This document shows, piece after piece, positions 1 to 5,649 of a DNA stretch of 7,569 nucleotides. Where the stretch lies: positions 1 through 7,569 of the forward strand of contig VBJP01000056.1 in the NCBI GenBank assembly GCA_005880165.1. Reading direction: 5' to 3'. Position numbers and translations under genes: made by a program. Below the pieces are notes generated by a model. The model had not been told where the DNA came from and ran no database searches. It saw only the letters and a program-made list of their open reading frames with translations. This stretch comes from Chloroflexota bacterium. Lineage in GTDB: Bacteria; Chloroflexota; Limnocylindria; QHBO01. Every line of letters begins with the position of its first letter. Within the stretch, counting starts at the first letter, position 1.

Positions 1-1677
1 CTTGTTGACGACGTGATCGATGAACCCCGGGTCCTGGTGCGAGAAGCCGTTGTGGTCCTGGCGCCAGACGTGGCTGCTGAGGAGGTAGTTGAGCGACGCG
101 ATGGGTCGACGCCACGCAAGCCCTCGGGTCACCTTCAGCCACTTGGCGTGCTGGTTGAACATCGAATCGACGATGTGGATGAACGCCTCGTAGCAGTTGA
201 AGAGGCCGTGCCGGCCGGTCAGGAGGTAGCCCTCGAGCCAGCCCTGGCAGAGGTGCTCGGAGAGGACCTCCATCACTCGTCCGTCGGGAGCGAGCTGCTC
301 GTCGGTCGGGAGCAGCTCCGCGTCCCAGGCCTTGTCGGTGGCCTCGAAGACCGCCGAGAGGCGGTTCGAGGCAGTCTCATCGGGCCCAAAGACGCGAAAA
401 GTGCTCGGATTACGCCGGATGACGTCTCGGAGGAAGGTCCCCAGCACGCGGGTCGCCTCGCTGGAGGTCGTTCCGGGCGTGCCGACCTCGACCGCATAGT
501 CCCGGAAATCGGGGAGGCTCAGGTCCCGGAGCAGCTCCCCACCGTTGGCGTGCGGGTTGGCGCTCATCCGCCGCTCGCCGCTCGGTGGCAGCGAGGCAAG
601 CTCCGAAACGAGCGCGCCGCGCTCGTCGAAGAGCTCATCGGGACGGTAGCTCCGCATCCAGCTCTCGAGCATCGCGAGGTGCTCCGGATTGCTGCGCACC
701 TCCGCCAACGGCACCTGGTGCGATCGGAAGCTGCCCTCGACCTGCAGCCCGTCGACCTGCTTGGGTCCTGTCCAGCCCTTTGGCGTGCGAAGGACGATCA
801 TCGGCCACCTGGGGCGGCCCTCGGCCCTGCCATCCCGAGCTTCACGCCATGCGGCCTGGATCTCGTCCACCGCCTGGTCGAGCACCTGAGCCATGCGCTC
901 ATGCGCCGCCATCGGCTCGTCACCGGCAACGACGTGCACCGTGTAGCCGTACCCCTCCAGCAGCGCGCTCAACTCCGATTCGGGGATGCGCGCAAGCACG
1001 GTCGGGTTGGCGATCTTGTAGCCGTTCAGGTGCAGGACCGGCAGCACCGCCCCGTCGCGCGCCGGGTTCAGGAACTTGTTCGCGTGCCAGCTGGTCGCCA
1101 GCGGTCCCGTCTCCGCTTCCCCATCGCCGACGACGCAGCACGCGATCAGGTCCGGGTTGTCGAATGCAGCGCCGTACGCGTGCGCCAGCGAGTAGCCCAG
1201 CTCTCCGCCTTCGTGGATGCTGCCGGGCGTCTCGGGGGCAACGTGACTAGGGATGCCGCCGGGGAAGGAGAACTGCCGGAAGAGGCGACGCAGCCCGTCG
1301 AGGTCGCGCGTGATGCTCGGGTAGACCTCGGTGTAGGTCCCTTCGAGGTAGGTGTTCGCGACGACGCCAGGACCACCGTGTCCGGGACCGGCGATGAAGA
1401 TCGCGTCCAGGTCGCGAGCCCGAATGACGCGATTCATGTGGGCGTAGATGAAGTTGAGTCCCGGCGTCGTGCCGAAGTGGCCGAGCAGCCGCGGCTTGAT
1501 GTGCCCCGGCTTCAATGGCTCGCGCAGCAGGGGGTTGTCGAGGAGGTAGATCTGTCCTACGGAGAGGTAGTTCGCCGCGCGCCAGTAGGCATCGATCAGG
1601 CGCAGCTCATCTGTCCCGGGCGGGGCCTCGCGGTCCGTGGTCGCCGTCGCCGGGTGGTCCGCACGCATGCTCGCCAT
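1..1677 (-). CDS. xfp: Phosphoketolase (D-xylulose-5-phosphate / fructose-6-phosphate), 3' end beyond the window
   Basis: This is a thiamine-diphosphate-dependent cytoplasmic enzyme that cleaves xylulose 5-phosphate, and often fructose 6-phosphate, with inorganic phosphate, giving acetyl phosphate plus glyceraldehyde 3-phosphate or erythrose 4-phosphate. The 559 visible codons carry the family signatures in order: YWRAANYLSVGQIYLLDNPL (about residues 31-50), LGHFGTTPGLNFIYAH (65-80), GPGHGGP (97-103), SFPGGIPSH (137-145), PETPGSIHEGGELGYS (148-163), the cofactor motif GDGEAETGPL (184-193) and HLNGYKIANPT (216-226). Further on come PKGWTGP, VFGPDET, GWLEGYLLTGRHG, QHAKWLK and SHVWRQDHNGFSHQDPGF. 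The family is usually near 800 residues, so roughly 230 are missing to the left. The first ATG is chosen; a second in-frame ATG lies three codons on (1668), and neither has a strong Shine-Dalgarno sequence. No phosphoketolase-pathway partner such as acetate kinase is visible. Substrate preference cannot be read from the sequence. Confidence 0.97.
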   Translation of the reverse strand, partial: MASMRADHPATATTDREAPPGTDELRLIDAYWRAANYLSVGQIYLLDNPLLREPLKPGHIKPRLLGHFGTTPGLNFIYAHMNRVIRARDLDAIFIAGPGHGGPGVVANTYLEGTYTEVYPSITRDLDGLRRLFRQFSFPGGIPSHVAPETPGSIHEGGELGYSLAHAYGAAFDNPDLIACCVVGDGEAETGPLATSWHANKFLNPARDGAVLPVLHLNGYKIANPTVLARIPESELSALLEGYGYTVHVVAGDEPMAAHERMAQVLDQAVDEIQAAWREARDGRAEGRPRWPMIVLRTPKGWTGPKQVDGLQVEGSFRSHQVPLAEVRSNPEHLAMLESWMRSYRPDELFDERGALVSELASLPPSGERRMSANPHANGGELLRDLSLPDFRDYAVEVGTPGTTSSEATRVLGTFLRDVIRRNPSTFRVFGPDETASNRLSAVFEATDKAWDAELLPTDEQLAPDGRVMEVLSEHLCQGWLEGYLLTGRHGLFNCYEAFIHIVDSMFNQHAKWLKVTRGLAWRRPIASLNYLLSSHVWRQDHNGFSHQDPGFIDHVVNK

Positions 1678-1744
1678 TCTGACCCATCCACGCAGTCCTG
1701 CTCGGAAAAGGCCGGACCTCCCCGTGATCTGGCATAACGCTAAA

Positions 1745-1763
1745 GGCGACATTCTTAGTCGCC
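1745..1763. promoter_or_regulatory. Perfect inverted repeat upstream of phosphoketolase gene
   Basis: GGCGAC, seven bases (ATTCTTA), then GTCGCC form a perfect 6-bp inverted repeat, 68 bases before the phosphoketolase start codon. Read on the minus strand the second arm is followed by TTTA. It could be an operator or a leader hairpin of that gene. It is a short repeat in GC-rich DNA, so chance is not excluded. Confidence 0.3.
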
Positions 1764-1823
1764 GCCGACGATTGACCGATGACTAGCTCAGCAGTCGTGA
1801 CAGACTCAGCTTCGCAAACCGAC

Positions 1824-1844
1824 GATGCCCTTGCCTGAGGCATC
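1824..1844. promoter_or_regulatory. Inverted repeat in the divergent spacer
   Basis: GATGCC, nine bases, then GGCATC form a perfect 6-bp inverted repeat near the middle of the spacer between two divergent genes, a usual place for an operator. No known regulator site was recognised in it, and the function is inferred from position only. Confidence 0.22.
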
Positions 1845-2020
1845 CCGATCGCTTGGTTCGCACGCTGACAGGCGACCAGAGAGAATCCATCAGCACATAA
1901 CGCAAGCGGGAGAGTGCAGTGATGATTTGGGGCTGGCCGGATCGCATGGGAGTACGAGCGTCGCCTCGCCGTGCTCCGGAGAAGATAGGCGTAAGTACCG
2001 CCCAGGAAGGATAGGGAGCC

Positions 2021-2377
2021 ATGGCCAACTTCGGGCTGTTCTTTGGGTTCGGTGTCCCCGCCCGCGGGCGGGAGATCCAGGCGAGCAAGGTATTCGGCGA
2101 AACGATGGCCTACTGGAACCAGCGCAAGGCCGATGGCGAGATCGAATCGATCGAGGTCGCCATTCTTCAACCCCATGGCGGTGATCTCGGGGGCTTCGTT
2201 CTGATTCGTGGCGAGCCCCAGAAGCTGGCTCAGTTGCAAGGGTCGGAGGAATTTGGTCGGCTGAACCTGCGGGCAGGGTTTGCCGTCGAGGGATTCGGCG
2301 TCGTAACTGCACTGCTCGATGACGCGGCCGCTAACTTCGTTGCGACCGCCAACGACATCACCGCGGACCTGCGCTAA
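2021..2377 (+). CDS. Hypothetical protein, 118 aa, possibly a small ferredoxin-like (dimeric alpha/beta barrel) fold
   Basis: The start is well supported: AGGAAGG at 2004-2010 lies ten bases before the ATG. Visible segments are an N-terminal MANFGLFFGFG, a helix-like stretch (QASKVFGETMAYWNQRKADG), then IESIEVAILQPHGGDLGGFV, LIRGEPQKLAQLQ and a C-terminal half with FGVVTALLDDAA. The alternation of beta strands and helices, a glycine-rich PHGGDLGG turn and FVLIRG resemble small dimeric alpha/beta barrel proteins, and similar short proteins are known to me only as conserved hypotheticals. There is no signal peptide, membrane segment or obvious catalytic set, so it is probably cytoplasmic. It stands alone: the phosphoketolase gene diverges from it and the cupin-cyclase gene converges on it. 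No function is assigned. Confidence 0.88.
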   Translation: MANFGLFFGFGVPARGREIQASKVFGETMAYWNQRKADGEIESIEVAILQPHGGDLGGFVLIRGEPQKLAQLQGSEEFGRLNLRAGFAVEGFGVVTALLDDAAANFVATANDITADLR

Positions 2378-2433
2378 GGCCCCGTACCATCGTCCACTGT
2401 TCGCAGGCCCTGTCCGCTTGCGATCCTTCGTTT

Positions 2434-2491
2434 GGCGCCGGCTGCTCGGCAATCCTCCATGCCATCGGGGGGAAGGGCGGCCGGCGTCTCC
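2434..2491 (-). repeat. Imperfect direct repeat, copy A (downstream of the cupin-cyclase gene)
   Basis: This 58-base stretch matches 3506-3562 in the same orientation. The first 23 bases differ at only one position and include the identical 15-mer CTGCTCGGCAATCCT; later blocks ATGCC, AAGG and GCCGGCGT are also shared, with about two small gaps. It begins 42 bases beyond the end of the cupin-cyclase stop codon on the minus strand. The strand follows the flanking genes; the element itself has no known polarity. It is a repeat of unknown type, perhaps REP-like or an RNA 3' element. Confidence 0.7.
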
Positions 2492-2532
2492 GATACAAAC
2501 GAACGGAACCGATGTCCAGAGCAGGCACGGCC

Positions 2533-3399
2533 CTACCCTTGCATCGGCTCCGGAGCCAATTGCCAGAGCTCGACCGGGCGAGTGATTCCCTTCAGGTCGT
2601 GAACCCCGCGGCTAACGAAGCTCAGGCTCGTCTCGGCAAGCAGCCCGTAGGTCGTTCCCGATACGAGCACCTGCCCTCCCTCCGCGAGCGCCGTGATGCG
2701 GGTGACGGTGTGCACGGCGATCCCGCGGATGTTGTCGGTCATCCGCTCGACCTCTCCCGTGTGGACGCCGATCCGCAGCTCGACCCCTAGTGCCAGGGAT
2801 GCGCCGAGGATCGCCGTGGCGAAGTGGATCGCTCGCTCTGCGCCATCAAACGTGGCCAGGATCCCGTCGCCGGTGGTGGTCGCCTCTCGTCCGCGGTAAC
2901 GGTCGAGCTCCCGACGGGTCAACGAGGTTTGCTCGGCGATCAGGTCGCGCCAGGCCGCGTCGCCCAGGCGCACTGCCGTTGCCGTCGAGTCAACGATGTC
3001 AGTGCACACGATTGTGGCCAGTACACGCTGGCCGCTGCCGACCAGTGGGCGCGCGAAGGTGCGCATGCCGGCGAAGTCGTAGACAACGCAGGCCTCGTCC
3101 CCCAGCACCCAGGCATCATGACCCGGCTGAACCTCGAAGATCATGCCGGGCCCCACCTCCATCTCGAGCCCATCCGGGGTTTCAAATCGCAGCCTGCCGG
3201 ACATGACCATCCCGAGGTGGTGATATTCACAGGTGTCGGTCTGGGCCACGGGCTGGACGTCCTTTGACCAGCGCCAACCAGGCTCGAAGACCTGTTTCCC
3301 GATGACGGTGTCGCCGAGCTCCCAGATCTCAGCCCGTCCGTGGGTGAACGGCCGCACCTCGTCGGGTGTGCTGAGCAGCTTGCGCTGCATCCGGGCCAT
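2533..3399 (-). CDS. Cupin domain fused to a class III nucleotide cyclase domain, 288 aa
   Basis: The start is fixed by GAGGAGG five bases upstream (3405-3411); the frame stays open further upstream but without protein-like sequence. Residues about 30-112 form a cupin barrel with CEYHHLGMVMSGRL (H60, H61), a DG turn, GPG and PGHDAWVLGDE (H94). Residues about 125-285 are a class III adenylate/guanylate cyclase catalytic domain. TDIVDST carries metal aspartate D134, TTTGDGILATFDG carries D178, RIGVHTGEVE and GIAVHTVTRI (R234) follow, and the domain ends with LKGITRPVELWQL. Usual roles are cyclic-nucleotide synthesis from a nucleoside triphosphate and small-ligand or metal binding by the cupin, so a ligand-sensing cyclase is a reasonable inference. 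Three positions are atypical: the substrate-selecting Lys is Thr174, its partner Asp is Asn223, and the transition-state Asn is His230. Activity is therefore uncertain. No membrane segment is seen, so it is probably cytoplasmic. Confidence 0.9.
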   Translation of the reverse strand: MARMQRKLLSTPDEVRPFTHGRAEIWELGDTVIGKQVFEPGWRWSKDVQPVAQTDTCEYHHLGMVMSGRLRFETPDGLEMEVGPGMIFEVQPGHDAWVLGDEACVVYDFAGMRTFARPLVGSGQRVLATIVCTDIVDSTATAVRLGDAAWRDLIAEQTSLTRRELDRYRGREATTTGDGILATFDGAERAIHFATAILGASLALGVELRIGVHTGEVERMTDNIRGIAVHTVTRITALAEGGQVLVSGTTYGLLAETSLSFVSRGVHDLKGITRPVELWQLAPEPMQG

Positions 3400-3404
3400 C
3401 GACG

Positions 3405-3411
3405 CCTCCTC
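3405..3411 (-). promoter_or_regulatory. Strong Shine-Dalgarno site that sets the cupin-cyclase start
   Basis: On the minus strand GAGGAGG is followed by five bases and ATG (3399-3397). This decides against starts up to 119 codons further upstream in the same open frame, which would run through the repeat and into the neighbouring gene. Confidence 0.85.
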
Positions 3412-3436
3412 GATCACGCGCGGTCGCGGATTCTGC

Positions 3437-3448
3437 GTGATTGTCACA
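3437..3448 (-). promoter_or_regulatory. Possible extended -10 with overlapping short palindrome before the cupin-cyclase gene
   Basis: On the minus strand, TGTGACAAT (3448-3440) resembles an extended -10 element (TGn plus GACAAT), about 40 bases before the start codon. It overlaps a GTGA-CAA-TCAC palindrome (3437-3447). No good -35 box was found at the expected spacing. The palindrome has cyclic-AMP-receptor-like half-sites, but its spacer is three bases rather than six, so it is not a standard site for that family. Confidence 0.2.
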
Positions 3449-3505
3449 TTGCTGGGAACGTCGGGCATCACCATCGGCGCACCTGTTGGTTGGCCGTCGA
3501 AACGC

Positions 3506-3562
3506 GGCGCCGACTGCTCGGCAATCCTGGATGCCGCCCGGAGAAGGCAGCCGGCGTTGTCC
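3506..3562 (-). repeat. Imperfect direct repeat, copy B (just after the stop of the 189-residue gene)
   Basis: This is the second copy of the element at 2434-2491. On the minus strand it begins one base after the stop codon of the 189-residue gene (3564-3566) and lies 107 bases upstream of the cupin-cyclase start. The minus-strand sequence can fold GCCGA-GCAG-TCGGC (perfect 5-bp stem) and GCTGCC-TTCTCCG-GGCGGC (one U-G pair). Only the first of these is partly kept in copy A. Together the two copies bracket the cupin-cyclase gene. Confidence 0.7.
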
Positions 3563-3563
3563 C

Positions 3564-4133
3564 TTAGGAGCGCGATGTCGCTTTCTTGACGAAGGGGTCG
3601 ATCATCCCGGCGGGGTAGTCGACATCGAGGTCGTCGGCCGGCTCGGGCGAGACCTCTTGGTCCGTTGATCGCGCCAACGCGAGCGTCTCCTGGGTGAGGT
3701 CCTCTCGCTGGTTCGCGAGCGCCAGGTATCCCCGGGCTGCGACGTAGGCCGCCCATGGATCATGGCCGGCGGCCTGGTAGATCGCCGCCAGCCGCGCCTC
3801 GCGGCGGGTGAGGTGACGGATCCGCCCACCTGATCGCTTCTCGACCTCGCGCAGGGTCGCGAGGACGGCGAGCACCTCCTGCGGTGTGGCGTCCTCGAGC
3901 GTCCAAGCCGGCGAGTCGTCGCGCTCCAGATCGCGGGCTATGTCCTGAATCGCGCCAAGCGATGGAGTCGCTTCCTCACCGAATCGCTCCGCCACCCGTT
4001 CACGCACGTCGGTCGCGGAGGAACCCGCCAGCAAACCCTCGCTGACGGACCGCAGGATTTCTGGCGGCGCGGCTCCATTCCAACGCTTGCGCACGTGCCG
4101 ATTGTGGCCCGCTTCCGGCGTTGGATCAATCAA
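3564..4133 (-). CDS. Hypothetical protein, 189 aa
   Basis: I do not recognise this protein. The reading frame shows strong G/C third-position use throughout, which supports coding. It is soluble and mostly helical. Residues about 16-65 (RKRWNGAAPPEILRSVSEG then TDVRERVAERFGEE) could form a small helix-turn-helix-like bundle. Residues about 80-145 are Ala/Arg/Glu-rich helices with HLTRREARLAAIYQAAGHDP and WAAYVAARGYLALANQRED. The C-terminus is acidic, then ends in FVKKATSRS. The start is uncertain: TTG at 4133 is the furthest candidate and GTG at 4094 is an alternative that begins just before the basic RKRW segment; neither has a clear Shine-Dalgarno sequence. It may share a transcript with the cupin-cyclase gene 164 bases downstream, separated by repeat copy B. 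A DNA-binding role is only a guess. Confidence 0.75.
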   Translation of the reverse strand: MIDPTPEAGHNRHVRKRWNGAAPPEILRSVSEGLLAGSSATDVRERVAERFGEEATPSLGAIQDIARDLERDDSPAWTLEDATPQEVLAVLATLREVEKRSGGRIRHLTRREARLAAIYQAAGHDPWAAYVAARGYLALANQREDLTQETLALARSTDQEVSPEPADDLDVDYPAGMIDPFVKKATSRS

Positions 4134-4502
4134 ACCGGTGACACGCTCGATCGTTGACGGTCGCCCACCAATCCCATGCGAGGAGTCTACCCAGCGGTCC
4201 GCCGCGGGCGACCGTGGCCGTCACGTGTGCTCGGCGGGATCGCGCGGCTGGATTTTCGAGCGCGAGCCGTTGACGTGGATTGCAGCCAGCCGGCGCTCGG
4301 CTCCAAGCGAAGCGATGACAGCCCGCTGAAGCGGCTCGTCTCGCTCGAGCTGTAGCGCCTCCTTGCCGAAGCAGCCTTCCGCGAGTTCCGCAAGCTGCAG
4401 CGCGAGATCGACGCGGACAAGCTGGACGGCTGAGCTGCAGGACCCAGGCAGTACGTCAGTCCTATCGTGCCTGCCGTCAACCGCGGCAAATCTGGTCCCG
4501 GT
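4134..4502. other. Weakly coding intergenic stretch
   Basis: This 369-base stretch between the divergent 189-residue gene and the tentative 77-residue gene has no clear gene. Frames crossing it give Ser/Arg-rich or motif-free translations. On the plus strand a short protein-like run ends at 4433 and is cut from an upstream open segment by an in-frame TAG (see the entry at 4227-4433). An open minus-strand frame over 4221-4712 is also present but has an unconvincing composition. Confidence 0.5.
4227..4433 (+). pseudogene. Possible nonsense-interrupted small gene
   Basis: From a GTG at 4227 the frame runs 42 codons, ending SPLKRLVSLEL, to a TAG at 4353-4355. It then continues in the same frame as RLLAEAAFREFRKLQREI, then DADKLDG, to a TGA at 4431-4433. 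The second half has high G/C third positions and a charged, amphipathic helix composition typical of a real protein end, but it has no start codon of its own. A single nonsense change, or decay, in a small helical protein would explain this. Chance openness in GC-rich DNA is also possible, and nothing identifies the original product. Confidence 0.2.
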
Positions 4503-4736
4503 ATGGAGACCTCGCGCGAGCTCCTCACGCAATCGCTGGCGCTGAGCGCCCTGATCGCCGCCACCCTCGAGTACGCCGTCGTGGTTCGCCACCGTCTCGA
4601 TCGGCGGCTCGAGGCCGCGCAGATCGCCGAGGCCCAGCAGGTGGGCCTCGGCGCGCTCGTGCGGGTGATACTTATCGACGATGAGCAGCCCCGGCGCCCA
4701 CGCCTGAGACATGCCTTTCGACGACGAGCGCGATAG
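4503..4736 (+). CDS. Hypothetical small protein, 77 aa (tentative)
   Basis: The frame starting METSRELLTQSLALSALIAA has strong G/C third positions and a helical pattern. It includes a long Ala/Leu/Arg/Glu stretch (VVVRHRLDRRLEAAQIAEAQ) and ends in a basic Arg-rich tail. No Shine-Dalgarno sequence precedes the ATG; a start 12 codons upstream (4467) is possible. It lies in the same frame as the broken stretch ending at 4433, separated by that stop. An antisense frame on the minus strand (4221-4712) is also open, with Gly/His/Gln-rich composition, and cannot be wholly excluded. No family is recognised. It could be a short cytoplasmic helical protein. Confidence 0.4.
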   Translation: METSRELLTQSLALSALIAATLEYAVVVRHRLDRRLEAAQIAEAQQVGLGALVRVILIDDEQPRRPRLRHAFRRRAR

Positions 4737-4861
4737 GCTTGGACCGATCGGCTGGTTGCGCAGCCGGTCATTGGGCCGTCGGCGTTCTCACCGCCGGCGG
4801 CCCGTCGCGTGCTAGGCTGACCGGCGATTTCCCCGACCACGCGGAGGATGGCCGCGGCTCG

Positions 4862-5578
4862 ATGACCGACGACATCGGCGAGACGATCTGCCCCAACTGC
4901 GGCCACGCGAACCCACCCTGGGCCCGGATCTGCCGAAGCTGCGGCGTCTCCCTGAGCCGGGCGCTGGGACACCCGGTCGACGCCCCCCAATCCCCCTTCC
5001 CCACCGATCAGGCCTCGCTCCTTTCGGTCGGCGCCGCCATCGGCTCCATCGTCATCGCCATCCTGCTGGGCCTCATCTTCTCGACGATCAACCCGACGCA
5101 ACCCACGGTTGGGCTGGCAACCTCGCAGACGTCCACGGAGCAGCCGTCGCCGTCTCCATCGGCCTCACACGCCGGATCGCCAAGCCCCAGGCCGACGCCC
5201 ACGCCAACGCCCAAGCCACCGGGGAAGATCACGTTCGGGACCGGGCTGAATCGGTCCACGCGCCAGGTCACCAATCCCACCACCACCTTTGGCCCCAACG
5301 GCTTCTTCGGGCACTCGGTCACGATGCCACAACCCTTTGGCGTATCGACCCTGACGGAAGAGGTCGCGCGCGTGGCGAACCGGAAGGAGACCATTGTTCA
5401 GTCCAAGACGGCCTCGGACAGCGTGGTGCACGTCAGCCCCAGCGCGAAGATCTTCGGGTTCCTGGTATCGACCGACAGCCTTCTGCGCGACTGGAATGGG
5501 GGCGGCGTGTTCATCATGCGCGTCTGGCGTGGCAACCAGAAGATCGCCGAGGGACGGTTTACCCTGAGCTCCCGCTAG
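4862..5578 (+). CDS. Zinc-ribbon protein with one membrane segment and a C-terminal exported domain, 238 aa
   Basis: Residues 10-27 form a zinc ribbon (CPNCGHANPPWARICRSC; cysteines 10, 13, 24 and 27). Residues about 53-75 (LLSVGAAIGSIVIAILLGL and on) are one membrane helix. Residues about 78-121 are a Ser/Pro/Thr linker with repeated PTP, and about 122-238 form a globular domain rich in beta strands and without known catalytic motifs. The layout implies a cytoplasmic zinc ribbon, a membrane anchor and an outward-facing C-terminal domain. Its role is unknown; sensing or envelope interaction is an inference. The start at MTDDIGETICPNC is chosen because the open frame upstream is not protein-like. 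The nearest purine-rich site, GGAGG at 4843-4847, is 14 bases away, which is long. TAGGCT at 4813-4818 could be a -10 box. It appears monocistronic and converges with the amidohydrolase unit. Confidence 0.87.
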   Translation: MTDDIGETICPNCGHANPPWARICRSCGVSLSRALGHPVDAPQSPFPTDQASLLSVGAAIGSIVIAILLGLIFSTINPTQPTVGLATSQTSTEQPSPSPSASHAGSPSPRPTPTPTPKPPGKITFGTGLNRSTRQVTNPTTTFGPNGFFGHSVTMPQPFGVSTLTEEVARVANRKETIVQSKTASDSVVHVSPSAKIFGFLVSTDSLLRDWNGGGVFIMRVWRGNQKIAEGRFTLSSR

Positions 5579-5592
5579 ACCGATGGGTGCCA

Positions 5593-5647
5593 GCGCCTCT
5601 TTGGCGCGGCTCCCCTGAGCCGGCGCGGCTCCATGGCCGGCGCGGCT
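5593..5647. terminator. GC-rich overlapping hairpins between convergent genes
   Basis: The 71-base gap between two convergent stop codons holds GCGCC-TCTTT-GGCGC (5593-5607), GGCTC-CCCT-GAGCC (5608-5621) and GAGCC-GGCGC-GGCTC (5617-5631). All have perfect 5-bp stems, and the last two are mutually exclusive. The 9-mer GGCGCGGCT occurs three times (5603, 5622 and 5639). There is no T-tract, so this is not a classical intrinsic terminator. Its position suggests bidirectional termination or transcript-end protection. Confidence 0.45.
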
Positions 5648-5649
5648 GG

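Larger units (their letters stand above)
1678..2020. other. Divergent intergenic spacer with small inverted repeats
   Basis: This 343-base stretch lies between the divergent starts of the phosphoketolase gene and the 118-residue hypothetical gene, so it should carry both promoters. Reading frames crossing it on either strand have no family motifs and a composition unlike the neighbouring proteins, so I see no gene here. It contains inverted repeats at 1745-1763, 1824-1844 and 1988-2002, and the 8-base palindrome CTCCGGAG at 1974-1981. I could not identify a convincing -35/-10 pair for either direction. Confidence 0.6.

Noticed and set aside
1690..1715. Possible third copy of the repeat (shares CTGCTCGG)
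   Set aside because: Only eight bases match. The rest of the 57-base element is absent, so it is within chance expectation.
13..1737. Long plus-strand open frame of 574 codons
   Set aside because: It is antisense to the phosphoketolase gene, which carries unmistakable family motifs. The plus-strand translation is Arg/Val/Glu-rich and has no motif.
1607..2452. Minus-strand open frame of 281 codons across the spacer and the 118-residue gene
   Set aside because: It overlaps the well-started 118-residue gene antisense and the phosphoketolase start, and its composition is not protein-like.
3400..3756. N-terminal extension of the cupin-cyclase protein by up to 119 residues
   Set aside because: It would overlap the 189-residue gene and run through repeat copy B. 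A strong Shine-Dalgarno site five bases before the ATG at 3399 marks the real start.
4711..4812. Short plus-strand frame starting MPFDDERDRLGPIGW
   Set aside because: It is only 33 residues, turns into Arg-rich low-quality sequence, overlaps the tentative 77-residue gene and has no ribosome binding site.
4187..5101. Minus-strand open frame of 304 codons
   Set aside because: The translation is strongly Ser/Arg-rich, as expected of a shadow frame in GC-rich DNA, and it runs antisense through the zinc-ribbon coding start.
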